Below are positions 22,466 through 33,608 of a DNA stretch of 64,000 nucleotides, one piece after another (the stretch's first letter is position 1; each line of letters begins with the position of its first letter). Both the position numbers and the translations under genes were made by a program. A model generated the notes under the pieces. The model was not told the DNA's origin and ran no database searches. It saw only the letters and a list, made by a program, of their open reading frames with translations. Source of the DNA: Lytechinus variegatus (lineage: Eukaryota > Echinodermata > Echinoidea > Temnopleuroida > Toxopneustidae); assembly GCF_018143015.1 (NCBI RefSeq), contig NC_054740.1, forward strand, positions 68,674,356-68,738,355, given 5' to 3'.

Positions 22466-23325
22466 ATTATGAAAAATACGAGACATTTGGCTTCCTCCTG
22501 CTCGTACGCACGGGCGTCCGTCGATATAACACATGATATTTTTATGAAAATATGCACCCTTTTTCTTAAAAGTTGATGGAGAGGGGGAAAAATTAATCGT
22601 ATCAAGTCGGGGTATTCAGTAATGAGTACAGGAGAAACTATATTTCACTGATTTTTATGATTCATTCCATTTGATTAACTCATCTATTCGTGTTTTGGGG
22701 CTAATCTTTCCCTTACGCATTGCTTTTTGGCAGAAGTTCTATGGAAAATGCACCTTTTTTCACACAAACTTTGAGACACTCTGTATTCATTCCCCCATTG
22801 CTCGAGAATGAATGGGCAGTTAACGACGGGGTTAAAGATTTATTGAGGAATGGAATGTATATTTCATGAAAATGAAAGCCATTTCCCCATTGGATGTTAT
22901 CTTCAATACGTGTTTTTAGATGAAGTTAGTTGTCGAATAGGCTCTCCTGGCATTTGAGGTCTCTATCGGTGACGTCACTCAGGATTGTCATGCCTGAACC
23001 ATCGGCCTGGCAGGGGTCGCAATGGTAGTATGATTTATGCATAATGCACTCGATAATACAATAATCTTGTCCTCCCGTTCAAATGAATGTGAAACTCATA
23101 TAATTTTCATCAGAACATTCAACAGGAGTACTGTAGTACACATTTCTTTGTTATAAGTGAATTAAAGTCCCTCCAGTGAGTTTGATCACCCCTATTGTGA
23201 AAATGTATCACCCCTACGTTGTAACACAGTCAGCTGTTTGCACTCAGGGTCACTCCGTGACCTGTGTGTGCGTTCAAGAGTTGTACACGATTTTCTGTCT
23301 CATTTAGGCAGAAATCTTTCATAAT
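22466..23325. mobile_element. 860-bp dispersed element, copy 1
   Basis: It begins ATTATGAAAAATACGAG and ends AAATCTTTCATAAT, so the outer 9 bp are inverted (ATTATGAAA). Copy 2 at 41120-41981 is collinear over the whole length with only scattered changes and small indels. There is no long ORF. It contains a CRE-like TGACGTCA at about 22970. The sharp ends shared by both copies argue for a transposable unit rather than a segmental duplication. Confidence 0.75.
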
Positions 23326-23358
23326 GAGTATTGTTATTATAAAACTGTATATGTATGT

Positions 23359-23379
23359 ATATATATATATATATATATA
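23359..23379. repeat. (TA)n microsatellite
   Basis: A short TA run to the left of the inverted SINE pair; it may be the tail side of the left copy. Confidence 0.8.
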
Positions 23380-23435
23380 AATGTGTGAAGCTATACATGT
23401 ACAACAGCTTTGGCAACTCTTTTTTATTTAATATT

Positions 23436-23602
23436 GTAAAGAAATGGATGAAGAGAACAATGGTAGACGTAGCTTAAATCAAGGTTCCCCAGAGCTATCT
23501 ACCCTTTGGAAAAATTGGTTATGCCGAAAAAATGTCTCTGCGGGAATCGAACCCGGGCCCCAGCTTTGAACGCCGGTGCCTTAACCACTAGACCACAGAG
23601 GT
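23436..23602 (-). mobile_element. tRNA-derived SINE, left copy of an inverted pair
   Basis: On the minus strand there is a tRNA-like head (A-box region GTCTAGTGG, B box GGGTTCGATTCCC). A body of about 95 bp follows and runs leftwards to GTAAAGAAATGG. It mirrors 23673-23840 almost base for base; one C is missing in its T-arm/acceptor (TCTCTGCGGG against TCTCTGCCGGG). Confidence 0.7.
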
Positions 23603-23672
23603 AATTGGTATAGTGTCGAAAATCTGTCTTTCTGACAGTCAATCGGATCTCGGTCGGCCTAGCCACCAGCCC

Positions 23673-23743
23673 GTCTCTGTGGTCTAGTGGTTAAGGCACC
23701 GGCGTTCAAAGCTGGGGCCCGGGTTCGATTCCCGGCAGAGACA
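23673..23743 (+). tRNA. tRNA-like sequence with UCA anticodon (SINE head or opal-suppressor-type pseudogene)
   Basis: The 71 bases fold as a cloverleaf. The acceptor stem GTCTCTG pairs with CAGAGAC; the D arm is GTCT/AGGC; the anticodon stem CCGGC/GCTGG encloses GTTCAAA; the T arm CCGGG/CCCGG encloses TTCGATT; the discriminator is A. With the standard numbering the anticodon is TCA, which would read UGA. The variable loop is only 3 nt. The overall sequence is closest to tRNA-Glu/Gln-like heads. As a body follows directly, it is most likely the head of a SINE rather than a working tRNA. Confidence 0.45.
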
Positions 23744-23837
23744 TTTTTTCGGCATAACCAATTTTTCCAAAGGGTAGATAGCTCTGGGGAACCTTGATTT
23801 AAGCTACGTCTACCATTGTTCTCTTCATCCATTTCTT

Positions 23838-23840
<3 letters not shown>
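23673..23840 (+). mobile_element. tRNA-derived SINE, right copy of an inverted pair
   Basis: The intact tRNA-like head is followed by a body of about 97 bp ending CATCCATTTCTTTAC and then a (TA)n tail. It forms a 165-bp-arm hairpin with the left copy, with a 70-bp spacer between the heads. Confidence 0.7.

Positions 23841-23894
<54 letters not shown>
23841..23894. repeat. (TA)n microsatellite, 54 bp
   Basis: Follows the right SINE copy directly and probably serves as its tail. Confidence 0.95.
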
Positions 23895-23897
<3 letters not shown>

Positions 23898-23902
23898 ATC
23901 AT

Positions 23903-26382
23903 TAGTCAAGGCCAAGGCATGGAAACCCAAGGCCAAGGCCTGAAAACCTCAAGGCCAAGGCATTTCAAAGTTTCGATACATGGAACAATGAGCCAACAAT
24001 GCTTAGGCAGCAGACATGGCACACAGGGCAAAATGTATAATAGGTGAGAGCGAGCGAACTGAGCGAGCAAAAATTTTGACCTTTGTACATGAAAAACAAA
24101 AATAATTTCATGGTAGATTTAGACATACAGGTGTATTAAAATAATAATATACCTTTGTATAATAATACTTATTTTTATTATTGAATTATTATTATAATTC
24201 ATTATTTTTTTATGCAATTTACATTGCAATAATATTATTATTACCAAGGTCATCTGATCCTGGCATGCCCATTCTCAACGTATGTCTTTCTCCACCTCCT
24301 GGGACAGGGGCGTCAGAACATATTTTTGTTGGGGGGGTCAAAACCAAAAAGGGCACTTTTATGTCAAAATTGGCATTTGCTGCGAACAGATATTTTCAAA
24401 ATGAGATTATCAACTATGTGAAGTAGTTGTGTATTTTGTGGTAATTAAGTTGACCAAAGCCTTTTTTAGTGATTTCTCATTGATTAGATAGATATTTTGA
24501 ATTAGTGCTTTAAAAAAATTCAATTCTGAAGTTGAAAAACTCGATGTTTGGTGAATTACAGTGCTAATCACTTTTAAAGGGCATCCTTGCGAGATGTTGC
24601 CAGCGCGGATCATAAGCAATTAAAGCTTTTTGACATTTTGTGTAATGAAACATAAAAAAATAGATATTCCGGGCTGTTTTTGTAATCATGAAAAAGATGT
24701 GTATCTAACTAAAGAATTAAGCGCGAGCTGAAATTTTTAATATACTGACAGGTCTGCAAAGTAAGCTGTTAAGGACTGCATTTAGCATGTTTAGTTAATA
24801 TACTCATAAATATGATACATAACTCACCGATCAGATAATGCGAGCGCAGAGCGCGAGCTCAAAAATTTGTGATATTCCAACCTGAAAATTGGACATTCTA
24901 AACATTTTTTTGTAAACAAGAACAGATCGAGTACCTTACATGTACCTAGCAATAATTGATGCAAGTGCAGAACACGAGCCAAAAATTTGTGATATTCTAA
25001 CCTGAAAATTCTGAACATTTTTGTAACCATGAACAGGATTAATACTGTACTAAACAATAAATGATACAAGCGCGATCCAAAATTTAGCGATTTTTTTTGG
25101 AACCAAAAGTGTATTATAATTTACTATAAAAAAGGTATTTCATTTTAAAAGGGCACATATTTCATTTGGAAAAGAGAGCATTTTTTATTTTGGAAAAGGG
25201 GCATATTTTCATACAAGGATTTTTTTTTGAGGGGGGGGGGACAAGAGAGCACAAGTTGAAATTTTAAAACGCTGACCTGAAAATGAGTCACTTTTAGGAC
25301 TCGTGTACGTTTTCATGTTTTTTTCCTGCTCACAATACCTTTTAAATTTCAATTCTCATTTCTTGTATCTTCTTCACTTATTTTACCTCAAAAACCGGAA
25401 TAAAGAATACTAACATAATAAAGTTATATTCCCACTTTCTCACCTCTGTACAAATATCAGAACCCTCCCCCCTCAAAAAAGAGAGAAAAGTTCCACCACC
25501 AAGAATAAACTTAGAAAAGGAAAAAAGGAAAGGTAAAGGAGTAAATGTGATAGCATTTCTTAACATATTGTCACAATCTATCACAAAATTAGCTTTTCTT
25601 ATAGTAAGAGGGTGAAAAATTTTGCTTGCTCACTCACTTCAATCGCTTTCAACTTTTTTTGGCAGAAATTTTGCTCTATGCCATGCTTGGCCCCTCAAAA
25701 CTTTTGGTTCATCATGCCATTGACATAGCCCATTTGGATATGACAAAATTGAAGATTGTGTTCAAGTTTACCAAATCTTTTCAGAATATCATTAAGACTT
25801 AAAACATTCTTCTTGGCCAAAGAAAATAATACAAGGAAAATCCTTGTTATCATTCTTTATGAAAATTGTTGTCAAAATTAGCTGTCAGATCTGTCAGAAT
25901 TATTCCTGTCATCAAATCACTGTAATCTTTATCATAATGATTATTACTATCATTATTATCATCATTAGTCATGATTACAACACGTTACCAATAAATAATG
26001 TTATTTTTCATCATTACTGTTTTCTTTGTCACATACATGAATATGATGATAATTCTTGATGATGGTGATAATCACAATTTATGGCACTGCTAGTACACTT
26101 ACTACTGCTGACTGGAAGTAGTGCCATTGAATATACAGAAAAATTAAAAATTAAAAATAACATAATCACATTTATAATTACTTATATAAAAAAAATGAAA
26201 GTACAAACAACAAAATGCATTGAAAAAGCCTTGAAAATGCCTTGAAATTTCAAGGCTCAAAATCCTCAAGGCCAAGGCCCTCTCAAGGCCAAGGCTTGAA
26301 TGTTCAAGGCCAAGGCTTTGAAAAAGTAGGCCTTAAGGCGCTTTAAGGCCAAGGCCGAGCATCAAGACACTACAACACTGGT
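23903..26382. mobile_element. Repeat region bounded by CAAGGCCAAGGC arrays
   Basis: Clusters of CAAGGCCAAGGC lie at 23908-23965 and 26218-26365. The right edge reads CATCAAGACACTACAACACTGG, which looks like a transposon terminus. Between them, 24294-25260 is a diverged copy of the repeat family that also makes up 27280-27660 (GGGGCG(G)CG..AAC start, GGGCACTT, GAGATTATCA, GTGGTAATTAAGTTGA). The left terminus is lost at the (TA)n run. No intact ORF. Confidence 0.45.
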
Positions 26383-26459
26383 ATGTAATGTCTATCACAT
26401 TCATTGGACATTCGTAGGCAATTGAAAAATATTGATTATCTTTTTTTTTTCGCATATAC

Positions 26460-26685
26460 ATTCGTAATTCCGAAGCTTCGTATTTCCGAAGGTTCGTAAA
26501 TCCGAAGGTTCGTAATTCCGAAGGTTCGTTAATCCGAAAACGAAATGAGGTTCGTAATTCCGAAGGTTCGTTGATCCGAAAACGAAATGAGGTTCGTAAT
26601 TCCGAAGGTTCGTTAGTCTGAAAACGAAATAAGGTTCGTTATTCCGAAAATTAAATAAGGTTCGTGTTTCCGAAAATGAAATTAA
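26460..26685 (-). repeat. TTCGGAA minisatellite, array 1
   Basis: Irregular units of AATTCCGAAGGTTCGT and AATCCGAAAACGAAATGAGG are repeated. It is the same minisatellite as 32055-32451 but in the opposite orientation. Its minus-strand frame stays open (NLRNYEPHFVFG repeats) only because the unit is a multiple of three. Confidence 0.85.
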
Positions 26686-26814
26686 TTCATTTTGGTAACA
26701 AAAAACGGTGTTGTCATTACAAGATAACACGATATTATGCAATAATAGTAAAAACGATTGAGGATACATGTGTATGTTGTGGCCAAAGCATGTATTGCAT
26801 TAAGAATCGGCTTA

Positions 26815-27253
26815 AAGGAGAATGAAACCATTGGAAAAAGATAGCTTGTGTGAAAACAGAAAAATCAAAGAAACAGATCAACAAAAGTTTGAGAAAAATC
26901 GGACAAATAATGAGAAAGTTATGAGCATTTGAATATTGCGATCACTATTGCTATGGGGATAGCAAATTGGCAATGCGACAAAGATGTGTGATGTCACTTG
27001 TGAACAACTCATATTTCACTTGAATTGCCTCTTTTATCACATCTATCCATAGATCATGTGTTCTTTCTACATGAGGGCATGTAATACATATTTTTTGAGA
27101 ATACATCATGGATAAAGAGTTTGTATCATCATAAGAAAAAGCAAAAAGAGACATTTTGAGGGTATTTTATATAGTCCACCAAAGGGAAAGTTGTTCATCA
27201 GTGACATCACACATCCTTGTTGCACTGCCAATTGGAGGATCTCCATGGCATCA
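26815..27253. mobile_element. MITE with AAAGGAGAATGAAACC end, truncated on its right
   Basis: It begins AAAGGAGAATGAAACCATTGG and matches the element at the palindrome centre, but stops at CATGGCATCA where the palindrome arm starts. Bases 26988-27253 occur again, inverted, at 28863-29128; 27098-27253 occur a third time, direct, at 29129-29284. Confidence 0.75.
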
Positions 27254-30200
27254 TGAAGACGATGCATGTTTTCAACCAGGGGCGGCGGAACGTATTTTAC
27301 TTTTGGGTGGGGGCAAAGCCAAAAAAGGGCACTTATATGTCAAAAGGGGCATTTTGGTGCAAACATATATTTTGAACATGAGATTATCATCTGTGTAAAG
27401 AGGTTGTGTATTTTGTGGTAATTAAGTTGAGCAAAGTTTTTTTTAAGTGATCTCTGATTGATAAGATATATATTTTAGGTTTTATTTTTGCGAGCGTAGT
27501 GAGCAAGCGATTTGGAAAAAAAAATTAAATCTGAAGTTTTTGGTCAATTACTGTTAAAAGGGCATCCTTGTTAGATGTTGCGAGCGAATCTCGTGCTCAA
27601 ACCTTTGGAAATTTCATGTAGGCCTAAAATAATTATTATAAAAATGATATAAATATTATTTACCAAGGGAAGCCACTTCAGTTATGTTCTCCTATCTATT
27701 ATTATTACCCCGGAAGTTGAATGTTCAAGTTCATGTCTTGTTACATGAAATGTCTAATAGTTTGAGCTCGCGATTCGCGCTTTCAACATCTCACAAGGAT
27801 ATCCTTTTTAAAGAAATTAGCGCCACAACCTCAGATTTGATTTTTTTTTTCGTAAATGTATATGTTATCAATCAGAAATCACTTCAAAATGGCTTTGCTA
27901 AACTTAATTACTACAAAACACACAACTACTTCACGCAGATGATAATCTTAGGTTTTGACATTATAAGTGCCCTTTTTTACTTTTCCCCCTAAACGAAAAT
28001 ACTCTCCGCCGACCTGCCTCCATTTTTAGTAACAAGAAATTGCCCTCTTCATAATGTTAAACAGTCCTTAATGATCAATTCGATCTTCACACTTGCATTG
28101 ATTTGTTTCTTGAGATACACGACTCGTTTTTTATCGGGGAAAATGTAAGGAAAATCCCCCACCCCCGCATTGGGGACAGCTGGATCAGCCCCGGGAGGTA
28201 ACGGAACTGATCGTGAACTACAAAGGGTTCACTCTTTTTTTATTATTCGGAACCCCCTCATAGAAAATCATGGCTTCGGCCCTGATATGCACGAACACAC
28301 AACACTCATATATGAGCATCCCTCACGCAACATACACACACATAGGCCTACTGTTCGATGGATACGAATTTAAATGCATTCCATTTTTAAATTTCACATG
28401 AATTATGATAAAAAAAGAACACTAAATGTTAAGCTGTTATCATTTTTATCGTCATTAACATTAATTGTCAACACTAGGCGTAACGATCAATAAAATATTA
28501 TGAACATTTATATTCTTTACTAACATTTTTATTATGATCATCGTTTGGATTATTATGATCACCATTAATATAATTTTATTACCAGCAGAAGCTGTTATTA
28601 AAAATGACATCCCCTCCAATACAAATCCTATTATCTGGAGGTTACTCGCACGCGACCAACAAACTTATTCCCTGCATCCTTAAACCATTTGCTTAGGCAG
28701 CAATTGCTCAGATAAAATCGAAATTAAAGGAGAATGAAACCTTTGGAACAAATAGGCTTAATTGTGTAGAAACAGAAAAATCAAAGAATAAGAATAAAGA
28801 AAGTTTGAGAAAAATCGGACAAATAATGAGAAAGTTATGAGCATTTGAATATTGCAATCACTGATGCCATGGAGATCCTCCAATTGGCAGTGCAACAAGG
28901 ATGTGTGATGTCACTGATGAACAACTTTCCCTTTGGTGGACTATATAAAATACCCTCAAAATGTCTCTTTTTGCTTTTTCTTATGATGATACAAACTCTT
29001 TATCCATGATGTATTCTCAAAAAATATGTATTACATGCCCTCATGTAGAAAGAACACATGATCTATGGATAGATGTGATAAAAGAGGCAATTCAAGTGAA
29101 ATATGAGTTGTTCACAAGTGACATCACAAGAATACATCATGGATAAAGAGTTTGTATCATCATAAGAAAAAGCAAAAAGAGACATTTTGAGGGTATTTTA
29201 TATAGTCCACCAAAGGGAAAGTTGTTCATCAGTGACATCACACATCCTTGTTGCACTGCCAATTGGAGGATCTCCATGGCATCAGTGATTGCAATATTCA
29301 AATGCTCATAACTTTCTCATTATTTGTCCGATTTTTCTCAAACTTTCTTTATTCTTATTCTTTGATTTTTCTGTTTCTACACAATTAAGCCTATTTGTTC
29401 CAAAGGTTTCATTCTCCTTTAATTTCGATTTTATCTGAGCAATTGCTGCCTAAGCAAATGGTTTAAGGATGCAGGGAATAAGTTTGTTGGTCGCGTGCGA
29501 GTAACCTCCAGATAATAGGATTTGTATTGGAGGGGGATGTCATTTTTAATAACAGCTTCTGCTGGTAATAAAATTATATTAATGGTGATCATAATAATCC
29601 AAACGATGATCATAATAAAAATGTTAGTAAAGAATATAAATGTTCATAATATTTTATTGATCGTTACGCCTAGTGTTGATAATGTTAATGACGATAAAAA
29701 TGATAACAGTTTAACATTCAGTGTTCTTTTTTTATCATAATTCATGTGAAATTTAAAAATGGAATGCATTTAAATTCGTATCCATCGAACAGTAGGCCTA
29801 TGTGTGTGTATGTTGCGTGAGGGATGCTCATATATGAGTGTTGTGTGTTCGTGCATATCAGGGCCGAAGCCATGATTTTCTATGAGGGGGTTCCGAATAA
29901 AAAAAAAAGAGTGAACCCTTTGTAGTTCACGATCAGTTCCGTTACCTCCCGGGGCTGATCCAGCTTTCCCCAATGCGGGAGGTAGGGGATTTTCCTTACA
30001 TTTTCCCCGATAAAAAACGAGTCGTGTATCTCAAGAAACAAATCAATGCAAGTGTGAAGATCGAATTGATCATTAAGGACTGTTTAACATTATGAAGAGG
30101 GCAATTTCTTGTTACTAAAAATGGAGGCAGGTCGGCGGAGAGTATTTTCGTTTAGGGGGAAAAGTAAAAAAGGGCACTTATAATGTCAAAACCTAAGATT

Positions 30201-30893
30201 ATCATCTGCGTGAAGTAGTTGTGTGTTTTGTAGTAATTAAGTTTAGCAAAGCCATTTTGAAGTGTTTTCTGAATGATAACATATACATTTACGAAAAAAA
30301 AAATCAAATCTGAGGTTGTGGCGCTAATTTCTTTAAAAAGGATATCCTTGTGAGATGTTGAAAGCGCGAATCGCGAGCTCAAACTATTAGACATTTCATG
30401 TAACAAGACATGAACTTGAACATTCAACTTCCGGGGTAATAATAATAGATAGGAGAACATAACTGAAGTGGCTTCCCTTGGTAAATAATATTTATATCAT
30501 TTTTATAATAATTATTTTAGGCCTACATGAAATTTCCAAAGGTTTGAGCACGAGATTCGCTCGCAACATCTCACAAGGATGCCCTTTTAACAGTAATTGA
30601 CAAAAAACTTCAGATTTAATTTTTTTTTCCAAATCGCTTGCTCACTACGCTCGCAAAAATAAAACCTAAAATATATATCTTATCAATCAGAGATCACTTA
30701 AAAAAAACTTTGCTCAACTTAATTACCACAAAATACACAACCTCTTTACACAGATGATAATCTCATGTTCAAAATATATGTTTGCACCAAAATGCCCCTT
30801 CTGACATATAAGTGCCCTTTTTTGGCTTTGCCCCCCACCCAAAAGTAAAATACGTTCCGCCGCCCCTGGTTGAAAACATGCATCGTCTTCATG
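27252..30893. repeat. Large palindrome with ~1.77-kb near-identical arms
   Basis: The left arm 27252-29017 pairs with the right arm 29129-30893 without visible length change (paired positions always sum to about 58145). They differ at only a few bases, judging from translated segments and direct reading. The 111-bp centre 29018-29128 is not self-complementary. The arms contain a non-coding repeat (GGGGCGGCGGAACG start) and half of a MITE of the AAAGGAGAATGAAACC type. Small open frames occur in mirrored pairs and are not considered genes. Confidence 0.85.
28724..29422. mobile_element. Palindromic MITE at the centre of the large palindrome
   Basis: Both ends carry the family terminus (TTAAAGGAGAATGAAACC and its inverse). 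Other family members are 26815-27253 and 35163-35716. In a normal member the left side would continue past GACATCACA into CATC(T)TTG; here it jumps to AGAATACATC at 29129. The right half is therefore a back-copy of the left. Confidence 0.7.
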
Positions 30894-31975
30894 GCTAACT
30901 GCAAAAGGTCCTTAACATGTCCCTTTTAGATCAGGTCAGAGCTTATATTCAAAATTTCTGTTCGCGCTTCTTGCTCGCAGTTATTATCTAGTTACATAGG
31001 CATCTCGTTTTGAAGATCACAAACATATTTCCCATCTTATTAAAAAAAAAGCTCGCGCTTCGCGCTCGCATTATTTAAAAAGGACTTATGTTGTTACATA
31101 TTTACTTTATTTCATGAGAATAAAGGAAATTATTGACTGCTAGGACTACCCTTTCAATGAAACAAACAAACATCAAGTTTGAGCTGCCGATCGGGGAAAA
31201 TATGGGTGAAAAGTTTTTTGCCCCCCCTCCCCTTGGCGAAAGTTGGATCCGCCGGGGAGGGGGGGGGGGGTTGGGGGCACTTGTACCCCCCCAAAAAAAA
31301 ACAAGGAAATGCTATTTTTTTTCGAAAATGGGAAATTCCCTTTTTAAAAAAAAAAAAATGTGCCGTTTTTCGAAATAAAATACTTTTTTTAAAGTATTCA
31401 TTTTTTTATTAGTTTTCAGGCTGGAATATTACAAATTTTCAGCTCGCGCTTCGCACTCTCAATTATTCGATTGGTGAAATATGTATCCTATAAAAAGGTC
31501 ACTAAATGCTTTCTTTAACAGGTTCCTTGTCTGGTCAGTATATTTAAGCTCGCGCTTTGCGCTCGTGTTAATTCTTTAGTTAGATGCACATCTTTTTAAT
31601 GACAGCAGAAACCTGCTCGTTTTTTTTTTATTTCTTACTGAAATGACCTAAAGTTTTAGCTTGTGATTCAGCTCGCAATACCTCACAATAATGCCATTTT
31701 AAGAATAATTGACCCCCCCAAAAAACAAGTTTTACAACTTTTTTCCAAGCCGCTCGATCATTTTACTCTCTCGCGAAAAATAAAGCCTAAATATACATCT
31801 CTCCATAATCAGAAGTCACTTCAAAAAGGCTTTTCTCTACTTAATTACTAGATAAAACACACAATGACTTTACGCAGATGATAATCTCAAGGTGAATATA
31901 TCACCAAAGTGTAAATTGGTATGAGTTTCATCTTTGGCTTTGCCCCCAAACGAAAATTGGTTCGGCCGCCCTTGC
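30894..31975 (-). repeat. Diverged inverted copy of the 24294-25260 repeat family
   Basis: Read on the minus strand it carries the same landmarks as 24294-25260: GGGGGCAAAGCC, GAGATTATCA, AAGATGTG(T/C)ATCTAACTAAAG, and GCGCGAGC words. Homopolymer G and A runs near 31258-31350 separate sub-blocks. No gene. Confidence 0.5.
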
Positions 31976-32054
31976 CTTCCCATCCTCATAACAATTGAAC
32001 AGAAACGGTGTCCCCCCCACTTGCCTCTGCCTCTGCTTTCCCGGTTTTCATTTT

Positions 32055-32451
32055 TCGGATTAACGAACCTAATTTTGTTTTCGGATTAACGAACCTTCGG
32101 AACAACGAACCTTATTTCGTTTTCGGATTAACGAACCTTCGGAACAACGAACCTTATTTCGTTTTCGGATTAACGAACCTTCGGAACAACGAACCTTATT
32201 TCGTTTTCGGATTAACGAACCTTCGGAACAACGAACCTTATTTCGTTTTCGGAATATTGAACCTTCGGAACAACGAACCTTATTTCGTTTTCGGATTATC
32301 GAACCTTCGGAATAACGAACCGTCGGAATGACAAATGTTTGGATTAACGAACCCTTTTTCGTTTTCGGATTAACGAACATCGAGGTATAGGGAATTTACG
32401 TGTTTTGGAATTACGAACCTTCGGAATAAAGAACCTTCGGAATTACGAAGT
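32055..32451 (+). repeat. TTCGGAA minisatellite, array 2 (42-bp units)
   Basis: About eight copies of a 42-bp unit, built from AACGAACCTTATTTCGTTTT and CGGATTAACGAACCTTCGGAAC, become irregular at the right end. The unit length is a multiple of three, so frames on both strands stay open; I see no sign of a real gene. Confidence 0.9.
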
Positions 32452-33480
32452 GTAACCTTTTTTTTATATACGCACTGTATCAGTTCAAAGACCGCGATTG
32501 ATGACGATAATCTTTCAAGATCTTTGGATATATATACACAAAGCCTTCTTTTAGATAGAATAATAACCTTTGTTCAGGATATAGATAGTTAAAAAATTGC
32601 GGAGTAGCTTTATATCATGCCCGAGTTGAAACCAAAATGAATTTCCACGAATTAGACGACATTGGGAGATACACAGAATTCAGCTCCTCTTACTAACCTA
32701 TTACTTATATCATCTTGTCTATGTTGGGATTATTGTTTCATATCTTCACAGTTTACTTACTCAGAAAAAGTACGACAGAATCGACGTGTTGTAATTTTTA
32801 GAAAAGGAAATAAACAATAAATAAACAAAGAATTTTTACCGAAATGCATACAAACAAAAATAATGGCGAAATTACACATGCACAGTCGACGGTATAAATG
32901 GTTGTGATATGTAATATTCAAATTTCTTAGTCTGTGCTGTATGAATATAGATTAAAACAAACCCCCCAAAAAACAGCTCAAGTGGGCGGCGCTAGCTATA
33001 GGGGGCAGGGGCAACTATACCACTATGTTTTTTCAAGTACAGTAGTGAAAAAGGGCGGAGAGAAGGTAAGAAGACCAAACAAAAAGAAGCTTAACGAAAA
33101 GAGAGGTCAGTACTTATTTCGAATTCATTGAAACATTCGTCCAATCATGCACTTGTTTTATTCAATTATTTACCAATCTTTTCATTTGTTTCCTACTTCT
33201 TTTGACATGATAGTCCCAAACCATTAGTGCAGCGCAATAGAATGAAATAGAATGAAGATTTAACTATATGCTCTTTAAAAATAGGTAGTGCAAGATTTCT
33301 GGTAAAAAACCCCAAAATGTGTTCGATAATTAAAGCAAATGAACACATCCTGTTTTAGCGATAAGAAGCAATTGATGATGACGCAAGACTAATGTTTATC
33401 ATTCAATCTCTTGGTTTGGTCTGTGAGGATTCAAGCCCGTTATTTGTATTAACCAAAGATCAAAAACCATATTTTCATTC
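32452..33480. other. Gene-free stretch upstream of the secreted HYR/Sushi gene
   Basis: AT-rich unique-looking DNA without convincing exons. It runs up to the TATA box at 33489 and probably includes the upstream regulatory region of the next gene. Confidence 0.5.
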
Positions 33481-33488
33481 TGCTTCCC

Positions 33489-33496
33489 TATAAATA
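33489..33496 (+). promoter_or_regulatory. TATA box of the HYR/Sushi secreted-protein gene
   Basis: TATAAATA within CCCTATAAATAGG lies 55 bp upstream of the start codon. A start about 30 bp downstream would give a 5' UTR of only about 30 nt. A strong TATA box fits an inducible or cell-type-restricted gene, but that is inference. Confidence 0.6.
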
Positions 33497-33550
33497 GGTT
33501 TACTGGATATTTCTCCTCGATTAGAGTTCCAACACTAACGTCGATTCACA

Positions 33551-33608
33551 ATGAGAACGACCTCGATTATCGTTTTCATTTTATGTATTGCATTTCTTAA
33601 AGACGCAG
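33551..33608 (+). CDS. Secreted-protein exon 1: signal peptide
   Basis: Encodes MRTTSIIVFILCIAFLKDA, a classic signal peptide with a hydrophobic core IIVFILCIAFL, ending at donor GCAG|GTTTGT in phase 1. The TATA box is 55 bp upstream. Confidence 0.8.

Noticed and set aside
27684..30460. Paired 102-codon open frames on opposite strands (27684-27992 + and 30152-30460 -)
   Set aside because: They are mirror images caused by the palindrome, sit in a non-coding repeat, and have no splice or start context; not separate genes.
32008..32380. Repetitive open frames on both strands (FVFGLTNLRN and KVRCSEGS repeats)
   Set aside because: Produced by a 42-bp minisatellite whose length is a multiple of three; open on both strands, so not evidence for coding.
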